Assembly: GCA_018825965.1 (NCBI GenBank)
Contig: JAHKAA010000011.1
Location: 206,911 to 270,910 of the forward strand
Reading direction: 5' to 3'
Source of the DNA: Gammaproteobacteria bacterium
GTDB lineage: Bacteria; Pseudomonadota; Gammaproteobacteria; Enterobacterales; Alteromonadaceae
Length of the DNA stretch: 64,000 nt
The position numbers were made by a program, and so were the translations under genes. Each line of letters begins with the position of its first letter. Positions within the stretch are counted from its first letter, which is position 1. The notes below the pieces were generated by a model. The model worked only from the letters and a program-made list of their open reading frames with translations, made no database searches and was not told the DNA's origin. Shown here piece after piece: positions 57,121 to 64,000 of the stretch.

Positions 57121-60100
57121 ACTGTTTTCTCCTGTGCTTCTTTTTGTGTGCCAGGAAAAATCCGGCGTACTAACACAAAAAACATCGGCACAAAGACCAC
57201 CACCAGCACAGACGAAGCTAAAGTACCGCCTATCACTGAAATACCAAGGGCGTTCTGGGCACCAGAGCCAGCGCTGGAGGCAATAGCCAGAGGCAAGACA
57301 CCACAGATAAAGGCCATAGAGGTCATAATGATAGGGCGCAGACGTAAACGTACAGCTTCAATAGCTGCTTCAACCAAACCTAAGCCCTGGTCCATACGGT
57401 GGATAGCAAATTCCACTATCAAAATGGCGTTTTTAGAGGCTAAGCCTATAGTGGTTAACAAACCCACCTGCAGATAAATATCGTTTGATAAACCGGCCAG
57501 CAGCGCAGCCAAGGCAGCACCAAACACACCCAAAGGCACTATCATCATCACAGCAGCTGGCACAGACCAGCTCTCATACAAGGCTGCTAAACAGAGGAAT
57601 ACCACTAATAATGACAAGGCATAAAGCAGAGGCGCCTGACCACCACTTAAGCGTTCTTCATAAGAGATACCTGTCCACTCGTAGGCAAAACCCGGAGGTA
57701 ATTGCTTCGCCAACTGCTCCATTTCGTCCATGGCCTGACCCGTGCTGTAACCAGGTGCTGCAGCGCCCTGAATTTCCATAGAGGAAAAACCGTTGTACCG
57801 CTCCAAACGGGGAGAGCCATAGGTCCAGTGTGAACTGGCAAAGGCAGAGAAGGGCACCATATCGCCATTGTTATTACGCACATACCATTTAGTTAAATCT
57901 TCAGGCACCATGCGGCTGTCTGCTGAGCCTTGTAAAAACACTTTTTTCACCCGGCCTCTGTCAATAAAATCATTCACATAGCTACTACCCCATGCGGTGG
58001 ACAAGGTGCTGTTGATCGACGCCTGACTGACTCCTAAGGCTTCAGCTTTGGCTAAGTCGATATCCAGTTTCAGCTCCGGCATATCTTCCTGACCATTAGG
58101 GCGCACGCCTGCAAGTACAGGGCTTTGCGCCGCCATACCTAACAGCTGATTGCGGGCCGCTAACAATTGCTCATGGCCTAAGCCAGCTCTGTCCTGTAAA
58201 TGCAGGTTAAAGCCGTTGGCAGTGCCCAGTTCTACTACTGCTGGCGGCGGGAAAGCAAAGACAAAAGCTTCTTTAATGGTGGAAAAATAGCCCATGGCTT
58301 TGCCAGCGACAGCACCTACAGATAAAGCATCAGCCTGACGTTCATCCCAGTGTTTTAAATTCACAAAACCTAAGGCAGCGTTCTGACCTGAACCTGCAAA
58401 GCTGAAGCCTGTGACGGTAAAGATAGACTTCACTGCTTCGCCTTGTTCCTGTAGGAAATGGTTTTCCATTTTTTCTACTACTTTCAGCGTTTGTTCAGTG
58501 GTAGAGCCTGCAGGCAGCACCACCTGATTAAACAAAATACCCTGATCTTCGTCCGGTAAAAAAGCAGTCGGCAATTGGCTGAAAATATATACCATGCCGC
58601 CAAAAATCAGCGCGTAACACAACAGGTAACGTTTGCTTTGCTGGATCATACGACCAACAAAACCCTGTGCGCCTTTGTTGGTTTTATCAAAACCACGGTT
58701 AAAGCCTGAGAAAAACTTACCTAATACAGAACTGTTGTCATGCACATGGCTTGGTTTTAATAAAGTGGCACAAAGAGCGGGCGTCAGAATTAAAGCCACC
58801 AGCACTGACAATGCCATAGCAGACACCAGGGTGATAGAAAACTGACGGTAAATCACACCAGTAGAACCACCAAAAAATGCCATGGGCACAAATACCGCTG
58901 ACAACACCATAGCTATACCTACTAAGGCGCCTTTAATTTCGTCCATGGATTTACGGGTGGCTTCAAGTGCTGATAAGCCTTCTTCTGTCATGACCCGCTC
59001 AACGTTTTCTACCACCACTATGGCGTCATCGACCAATAAGCCTATTGCCAGCACCATAGCAAACATGGTCAGGGTATTAATGGAATAACCAAAGGCCGAT
59101 AAAATGGCAAAAGTACCGAGTAATACCACAGGCACTGCTATGGTTGGAATTAAGGTAGCGCGGAAGTTTTGCAGGAACAGATACATCACCACAAACACCA
59201 GAACCACGGCTTCAATTAAGGTATGTACTACTTTTTCAATCGACAAAGAAACAAAAGGTGTAGTGTCGTAAGGCACCACAGCTTTTAAACCTGTAGGGAA
59301 AAAAGGTTCCAGATCGGCCAGTGCTTGTTTCACACCAGCTGCAGTATCCAAAGCGTTAGCACCACTGGCCAGTTTGACACCAATACCAGAGGCAGGTTTG
59401 CCGTTAAAACGGGCCACAACACCATAGTTTTCGCCACCCAGCTCCACTTTGGCAACATCTGCTAAACGCACCACAGAGCCGTCGCTATTGGTTTTTACCA
59501 GTATGTCACGGAACTGTTCAGGGGTTTGCAAACGGCTTTGCGCTGTGACTGTGGCATTTAGTTGCTGACCTTCAATGGCAGGCATACCACCTAATTGTCC
59601 GGCAGACACCTGAGCATTTTGTGCGCTGATAGCAGCGCTGATATCCGCTGTGGTCAGTTTGTAGTTTTGCAGTTTGGCTGGGTCTAACCAGATACGCATG
59701 GCGTACTGAGAACCAAAGAGCTGAACTTCACCTACACCATGAACACGGGAGACTATGTCCTGCACGTTGGACGCAACATAATCACCTATATCGATATTGG
59801 TCATGCTGCCGTCTTCTGACACAAAACCTGCCACTAACAAGAAGTTACGTGCAGACTTGGCCACAGAGACGCCCTGACGCTGCACTTCCTGCGGTAACAG
59901 CGGAGTGGCCAGAGCCAGTTTGTTTTGCACCTGTACCTGGGCTATATCCGGATCGGTATCGGCACTGAAGGTTAAGGTTAAAGAGACGGAACCATTGGAC
60001 TCAGACGTAGATGACATATACATCAGGCCATCTAAGCCTTTCATTTTTTGTTCTATCACCTGAGTGACAGTGTCTTCCAGAGTACGGGCCGAAGCACCAG

Positions 60101-60248
60101 GATAACTGGCACTGACACTGATAGCTGGCGGTGCTATGGATGGATACTGTGCTATAGGCAAAGACTGGATGGCTAATACACCAGCCAGCATCACCACTAT
60201 GGCCAACACCCAGGCAAAAATCGGCCTGTCGATAAAAAATCGTGACAT
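57117..60248 (-). CDS. RND efflux pump, AcrB/MexB-type (HAE1)
   Basis: A 1043-residue inner-membrane proton/drug antiporter. The N-terminus [19 protein letters not shown] is typical of HAE1 pumps. The proton-relay aspartates are in [20 protein letters not shown], with the conserved [16 protein letters not shown] in the first transmembrane half. Two large periplasmic loops and twelve membrane helices fit the family. Likely substrates are hydrophobic drugs, dyes and bile-salt-like compounds, inferred only from the family. It lies 18 bases after the adaptor gene. Confidence 0.95.
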   Translation of the reverse strand: MSRFFIDRPIFAWVLAIVVMLAGVLAIQSLPIAQYPSIAPPAISVSASYPGASARTLEDTVTQVIEQKMKGLDGLMYMSSTSESNGSVSLTLTFSADTDPDIAQVQVQNKLALATPLLPQEVQRQGVSVAKSARNFLLVAGFVSEDGSMTNIDIGDYVASNVQDIVSRVHGVGEVQLFGSQYAMRIWLDPAKLQNYKLTTADISAAISAQNAQVSAGQLGGMPAIEGQQLNATVTAQSRLQTPEQFRDILVKTNSDGSVVRLADVAKVELGGENYGVVARFNGKPASGIGVKLASGANALDTAAGVKQALADLEPFFPTGLKAVVPYDTTPFVSLSIEKVVHTLIEAVVLVFVVMYLFLQNFRATLIPTIAVPVVLLGTFAILSAFGYSINTLTMFAMVLAIGLLVDDAIVVVENVERVMTEEGLSALEATRKSMDEIKGALVGIAMVLSAVFVPMAFFGGSTGVIYRQFSITLVSAMALSVLVALILTPALCATLLKPSHVHDNSSVLGKFFSGFNRGFDKTNKGAQGFVGRMIQQSKRYLLCYALIFGGMVYIFSQLPTAFLPDEDQGILFNQVVLPAGSTTEQTLKVVEKMENHFLQEQGEAVKSIFTVTGFSFAGSGQNAALGFVNLKHWDERQADALSVGAVAGKAMGYFSTIKEAFVFAFPPPAVVELGTANGFNLHLQDRAGLGHEQLLAARNQLLGMAAQSPVLAGVRPNGQEDMPELKLDIDLAKAEALGVSQASINSTLSTAWGSSYVNDFIDRGRVKKVFLQGSADSRMVPEDLTKWYVRNNNGDMVPFSAFASSHWTYGSPRLERYNGFSSMEIQGAAAPGYSTGQAMDEMEQLAKQLPPGFAYEWTGISYEERLSGGQAPLLYALSLLVVFLCLAALYESWSVPAAVMMIVPLGVFGAALAALLAGLSNDIYLQVGLLTTIGLASKNAILIVEFAIHRMDQGLGLVEAAIEAVRLRLRPIIMTSMAFICGVLPLAIASSAGSGAQNALGISVIGGTLASSVLVVVFVPMFFVLVRRIFPGTQKEAQEKTV

Positions 60249-60266
60249 TCAACTTCTCCGTTGGCG

Positions 60267-61430
60267 TTATTGTGGGCGGGCCTGAGCTGCTGCATCGGCA
60301 GGAACAGCCTGAACTGGCGCACCAGGACGTATTTTTTGTAAGCCTTCAATAATCAGCTGATCGCCTTCATTTAAGCCACTGCTGACCAGCCAGTTCGAAC
60401 CTATAGTGCGGTTGGCCTGTAAAATACGGGCTTCGACTTTGCCTTCTTTGCTCACCACCATGGCGGTGGCTTCGCCTTTACTGTTGCGGCTGATGCCACG
60501 TTGTGGTGCCAGAATAGCCCTGGCTTTCACGCCTTCCACTACTTCGGCCCGCACATACATGCCAGGCAGTAATAATTGTTCAGGGTTAGGGAATTTTGCT
60601 CTTAAGGTGACAGAACCAGTACCTGGATCCACTGTCACTTCTGAAAATTGCAACGTGCCTTTATGTGGATACACAGAGCCATCCTCCATTTTCAGTTCAA
60701 CCCGGGTCTGAAGGGCGGCATCTGAACCTAAAGCGCCAGAGGCCAGCGCTTTTTTCAGTTGCAGCATCTCGTTGCTCGATTGAGTCAGGTCAACATAAAT
60801 AGGGTCCAGCACAGTGACAGTAGCTAAAGCTGTGCTTTGGTTAGCACTGACTAAAGCACCGGCAGTCACGGCAGATTTGCTGATTTGGCCATCAATAGGG
60901 GAAAGCACTTTGCTGTAATTCAGATTGATCTGAGCTGTTTTTAACTGAGCCTGAGCTGTTAATAAATCGGCCTGAGCTTGTTTATAGCTGGCATCCGCTT
61001 CATCAAACTCTTGCTGACTGACGGCTTTAATTTTTAACAATTCGGTATAACGACCGGCTTTGGCTTTGCTGCTGGCGATGCTGGCCTGAGCCCGTGCCAC
61101 TGCTGCTTTAGCGCTGGAAAGCTGAGCTTCAAAAGTAGCAGGGTCAATCTGATACAAGGCCTGACCGGCTTTGACTTCACTGCCTTCGGTAAATAAACGT
61201 TGCATGATTATGCCGTTCACCTGAGGGCGGATTTCAGCAATTTGTGAGGCGGCAACACGGCCTGGCAATTCTTTAGTCAGGATGACGTCCTGACTTTTCA
61301 AAGTAACGACACCCACAGGCACGGCTTTCGCAGCAGGTGCTGCAGTTTGTTCAGCCTGACCACAACCGGCCAAAGCAACAGAGCCCGCCAGGGCGGTCAG
61401 GGCAAAAAATACAATGCGGGAATGCTGCAT
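60267..61430 (-). CDS. RND efflux periplasmic adaptor (AcrA/MexA-type)
   Basis: 387 residues from ATG 61430 (the frame can extend five codons to 61445). A lipoprotein signal has lipobox LAGC. The barrel-sandwich domain is split by a coiled hairpin (PQVNGIIMQRLFTEGSEVKAG on one side, KVLSPIDGQISKSAVTAGALV on the other), then the beta-barrel and membrane-proximal domains. It is the first gene of the efflux operon and has a TetR-type palindrome just upstream. Confidence 0.93.
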   Translation of the reverse strand: MQHSRIVFFALTALAGSVALAGCGQAEQTAAPAAKAVPVGVVTLKSQDVILTKELPGRVAASQIAEIRPQVNGIIMQRLFTEGSEVKAGQALYQIDPATFEAQLSSAKAAVARAQASIASSKAKAGRYTELLKIKAVSQQEFDEADASYKQAQADLLTAQAQLKTAQINLNYSKVLSPIDGQISKSAVTAGALVSANQSTALATVTVLDPIYVDLTQSSNEMLQLKKALASGALGSDAALQTRVELKMEDGSVYPHKGTLQFSEVTVDPGTGSVTLRAKFPNPEQLLLPGMYVRAEVVEGVKARAILAPQRGISRNSKGEATAMVVSKEGKVEARILQANRTIGSNWLVSSGLNEGDQLIIEGLQKIRPGAPVQAVPADAAAQARPQ

Positions 61431-61447
61431 CTTTAAAATCTCCATTT

Positions 61448-61465
61448 AGAGTGAACGTTCATTCT
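61448..61465. promoter_or_regulatory. TetR-type operator of the efflux operon
   Basis: AGAGTGAACGTTCATTCT is an 18-bp palindrome with one mismatch and a perfect TGAACGTTCA core. It overlaps a -10-like TAGAAT on the minus strand and lies 17 bases before the adaptor's ATG. It is the probable site for the operon's own TetR-family protein. Confidence 0.65.
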
Positions 61466-61560
61466 AAGTTGTTTTTCGGTATTTAGCCAGCTCACTTTGT
61501 CGCCGTTTTGCAGGTTTTGGTCGTGAAAAGTGGATTGCAGTGCAGGAAAAACAAGCTTTG

Positions 61561-61574
61561 TTATTTCAGATCAA
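61561..61574 (+). promoter_or_regulatory. possible FNR/Anr site before hemN
   Basis: TTATTTCAGATCAA matches TTGAT-N4-ATCAA in eight of ten positions, with one half-site perfect. It is 56 bases before hemN, which is induced by FNR/Anr in other gammaproteobacteria. Weak match. Confidence 0.3.
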
Positions 61575-61629
61575 GAGACTGCGGGCTTGAGTCTTTTACA
61601 CTCAGCTTAATTTTGTTGCAGGGGAAATA

Positions 61630-63006
61630 ATGATGGATTTAGCACCACAGCCTTTATGGTCATCCGAATTAATACAGAAGTATTCTGTGAATGGACCACG
61701 TTACACTTCTTACCCTACGGCTTTGTCTTTAGTGCCTGATTTCCCGGCCTCTGCGGTACAGGCTGCTTTGGCGGGTTCTGCTGCAGACTTGTGTTTGTAC
61801 CTGCATATCCCCTTTTGCCAGCAGCTTTGTTATTACTGCGGCTGCAATAAAATAGTGACCCGCCACAGCAGCAAAGCTGATCTGTATCTGCTGGCGCTGG
61901 AACAGGAAATGGGCTTGTATCAGCATTTGCTGGCAGAAAAAACAATTTCTCAGCTGCATTTAGGCGGTGGCACTCCCACCTTTTTAACGGAAGAACAGCT
62001 GTCCTTATTAATGCAGCTGTTGCGGCAGCATTTTGTATTTAAAGCGGATGCCGAGCTATCGGTAGAAATAGATCCACGCAGTTGCACCCTGGATAAACTG
62101 GCGCATTTACGTGAGCTTGGTTTTAGCCGGCTCAGTTTTGGTGTGCAGGATTTCGACGAACAAGTGCAAATTGCGATTAACAGGGTGCAAAGCGAGGAGC
62201 TGGTGCGGGTTTTAGTGTTGCATGCCCGGGCTTTGGGGTTTACTTCTGTTAATCTGGATTTGGTCTACGGTTTGCCTTATCAGCAAGCAGCGGGTTTTTC
62301 AGACACTCTGGATAAAGTGCTGGAACTGGATCCGGACCGGGTGTCCTTATTCAGTTATGCCCATATGCCGACCCGTTTTGCCGCACAGCGTAAAATTCCA
62401 ACCCAAAGCCTGCCTCAGGCGGAAGATAAATTAGCCTTACTGCAGTTAGCCATAGAAGGTTTTAGTAAGGCGGGCTATCAGTGTATTGGTATGGATCATT
62501 TCGCTAAAGCCACAGATAAGCTGGCCATAGCCCAGCAAGAAGGCAAATTACAGCGTAACTTTCAGGGTTATACCACAGCAGGACAAGATGCTTTGGTGGG
62601 CTTAGGCGTGTCCTCTATTAGTCAGGTGAACGGTGTGATCTGGCAAAATCAAAAAGAGCTGAAACACTACCAGCAGCAATTAGCCCTGGGCCAATGGCCG
62701 GTTGATAAAGGGCTGAGTTTAACTCAGGACGATAAAATCAGAGCCGCTTTAATCAGCCAGCTGATTTGTCATTTTGAATTGGATATCCCCGCCTTTTGTC
62801 GACGTTTTGGCCTGACGGACTTCTGGGATTATTTTGCTGATGCATTACCTAAACTGGAAAATTTGCGTAGTGATGGCCTGGTCAGTTATTCCAACGACCA
62901 TATTCAGGTGACAGGACCTGGTCGTTTGCTGGTGCGGGTTGTGTGCAGCTGTTTTGATCGTTATCTGGCTACAAGTGACAACTTAAGTTATTCCAAAGTG
63001 GTTTGA
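61630..63006 (+). CDS. hemN: oxygen-independent coproporphyrinogen III oxidase
   Basis: A radical-SAM enzyme that makes protoporphyrinogen IX from coproporphyrinogen III without O2. It has 458 residues, the length of true HemN and longer than HemW. YSVNGPRYTSYPTA is the HemN N-terminal trip-wire. The cluster motif is C63-x3-C67-x2-C70-x-C72 in FCQQLCYYCGC, with HLGGGTPTFL for SAM binding. A GGGGAA ribosome site precedes ATG 61630/61633. It has its own terminator. Confidence 0.95.
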   Translation: MMDLAPQPLWSSELIQKYSVNGPRYTSYPTALSLVPDFPASAVQAALAGSAADLCLYLHIPFCQQLCYYCGCNKIVTRHSSKADLYLLALEQEMGLYQHLLAEKTISQLHLGGGTPTFLTEEQLSLLMQLLRQHFVFKADAELSVEIDPRSCTLDKLAHLRELGFSRLSFGVQDFDEQVQIAINRVQSEELVRVLVLHARALGFTSVNLDLVYGLPYQQAAGFSDTLDKVLELDPDRVSLFSYAHMPTRFAAQRKIPTQSLPQAEDKLALLQLAIEGFSKAGYQCIGMDHFAKATDKLAIAQQEGKLQRNFQGYTTAGQDALVGLGVSSISQVNGVIWQNQKELKHYQQQLALGQWPVDKGLSLTQDDKIRAALISQLICHFELDIPAFCRRFGLTDFWDYFADALPKLENLRSDGLVSYSNDHIQVTGPGRLLVRVVCSCFDRYLATSDNLSYSKVV

Positions 63007-63028
63007 TCCAACGCAAAACACTGAACTG

Positions 63029-63058
63029 AGCAGGCGCTAAGATGCGCCTCTTCTTTTT
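63029..63058 (+). terminator. hemN terminator
   Basis: AGGCGC-TAAGAT-GCGCCT is followed by CTTCTTTTT, 25 bases after the hemN stop. Confidence 0.8.
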
Positions 63059-63078
63059 GCATGATCTGGATTGCGGCT

Positions 63079-63918
63079 ATGAATGCTCCTGAACTTTTAT
63101 CACCGGCTGGCAGTTTAAAAGCCATGCGAATGGCTTTTGCTTATGGTGCTGATGCTGTGTATGCAGGTCAGCCGCGTTTTAGCCTGAGGGTGCGTAATAA
63201 CGAATTTGACCTTAAAACTCTGGCTATTGGTATCTGTGAGGCTCATCAGCAAGGTAAAAAGTTTTATCTGGTAGTCAACATTGCGCCACATAACAGCAAG
63301 TTGCAGCGTTTTGTTGAAGAGATGGCTCCGGCTATAGCCCTTGGGCCTGATGCATTGATAGTGTCTGACCCTGGCGTGGTTTATTTATTACGTCAGCATT
63401 TCCCTCAGATGCCACTGCATTTGTCAGTTCAAGCCAATACGGTGAACTGGGCTGCAGTCTTGTTTTGGCAGCAACAAGGTATAGAAAGGGTGATCTTATC
63501 CCGTGAGCTGGCGCTGGAAGAAATAGCTCAGATCCGCGAAAAAGTACCGGCTATGGAGCTGGAAGTTTTTGTGCATGGTGCGCTTTGTATGGCTTATTCA
63601 GGCCGTTGTTTATTATCAGGTTATATCAACAAACGGGATCCGAATCAGGGCGCCTGCACTAATGCCTGCCGTTGGTCTTATCAAAGCCATCTGGCTGAGG
63701 AAGATGAAGTAGGGCAATACAAGGCTGTCGCTTCAGCCTTACCAGATCCAGTGTTGGTGGAAGAGCAAGGCAGGCCCGGTGAGCTGATGCTGCTGGATGA
63801 AGACGAACATGGCAGTGATACCCAAGTGACCTCAAGATGCGAGTTTCAGAGCCGCTGGGCGCTTGCAATGCAAGGCAGCCTGGCGAAGCAATGTCGACTA
63901 CCTTGTGAGACAGGCTAA
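63079..63918 (+). pseudogene. trhP: tRNA 5-hydroxyuridine hydroxylase TrhP (YegQ), interrupted
   Basis: The first 246 codons match a peptidase-U32-family TrhP/YegQ: ELLSPAGSLKAMRMAFAYGA, GQPRFSLRVRNNEF, LSVQANTVNWAAVLFWQQQG, and the cysteine cluster HGALCMAYSGRCLLSGYINK with ACTNACRW. TrhP helps hydroxylate U34 of tRNAs. After DEDEHGS, where the family continues for about 200 residues, the frame enters unrelated repeat sequence beginning TACCCAAGTGACC at 63819 and stops after about 33 foreign residues. The C-terminal third of the family length is lost, so function is probably lost unless the remainder beyond the window is joined somehow. The start is ATG 63079; ATG 63061 is also in frame. Confidence 0.85.
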
Positions 63919-64000
63919 CACCGCAGTGCAATCGCCCAGCGACTCCCTTCGGGCGGGGCTAAAAGCGCTTTATGCCGCGTTAACTGTTGTCGCTTTAGAA
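63819..64000. mobile_element. repeat/insertion element inside trhP (left end)
   Basis: From TACCCAAGTGACCTCAAGAT at 63819 to the window end the sequence no longer fits TrhP and has no long frame. It contains small palindromes such as CGCCCAGCGACTCCCTTCG and ends in a GTTAACTGTTGTCGC-like stretch. From memory it resembles a repeat common in Shewanella and related genomes with TATACCCAAGTGACCTC ends, but I cannot verify that. The right end, and any transposase, lie outside the window. Confidence 0.65.

Overview
The window looks like chromosomal DNA from a gammaproteobacterium of the Rheinheimera/Alishewanella type (Chromatiaceae/Alteromonadales side). This is inferred from gene order and protein style. 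Supporting features are the lptD-surA-pdxA-rsmA-apaG-apaH operon, acnB followed by a YacL homologue, rapA-rluA, an amgK-murU pair, a DUF3718 protein, a GlyGly-CTERM-like protein and Alteromonadales-like dispersed repeats. No rRNA, tRNA or CRISPR array was seen.

Layout. Positions 1-3589 hold the 3' part of a four-gene SMC/condensin operon of the MksBEFG/Wadjet (JetABCD) kind. Its genes run ATPase, MksE-like, MksF-like, Toprim protein, joined by one-base stop/start overlaps. Next come acnB with a palindromic Fur-like box, yacL, and glnK-amtB behind a sigma-54 promoter and two NtrC-like sites spaced two helical turns apart. The 1-kb gap after amtB (8836-9859) is not empty. On the minus strand it encodes a CsrB/RsmZ-type sRNA of about 334 nt with about 22 GGA motifs, many in hairpin loops. 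It ends in an intrinsic terminator, and upstream lie an IHF consensus site and an 18-bp GacA/UvrY-type palindrome near -180. A DyP peroxidase, argR, mdh, ispB, rplU-rpmA-obgE, folA and an MCP follow.

Positions 18.7-25.3 kb hold the envelope/ribosome-maturation operon lptD to apaH (minus strand). Divergent from it is amgK-murU-djlA (cell-wall recycling and a DnaJ-like co-chaperone). A 228-bp MITE-like element sits exactly at the stop codon of a DUF3530 gene (28.3-28.5 kb). Then come an OmpA-family protein, rapA-rluA, a PIN-PhoH ATPase, a putative rhombosortase substrate, a second RluA-type synthase and a TPR membrane protein. A glycerate-kinase-like gene converges on a tight operon of GGDEF-EAL protein, DUF3034 protein, lipoprotein truncated globin and hydroxypyruvate-reductase-like enzyme.

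The rest (45-64 kb) carries a type Vd patatin autotransporter, a GlxA-type regulator divergent from a rhodanese, and a lone Toprim-like protein resembling the last gene of the condensin operon. It also carries a DUF2339 membrane protein, a bacterial voltage-gated sodium channel, a complete RND efflux operon with its TetR regulator and operator, hemN, and a trhP (yegQ) gene interrupted near codon 247 by a repeat element that runs off the window end.

The most notable signals are the CsrB-type sRNA with its complete promoter architecture, the permuted Mks/Wadjet operon together with the distant lone Toprim protein, the NtrC doublet overlapping a terminator, and the disrupted trhP. Family names come from sequence recognition without database searches.
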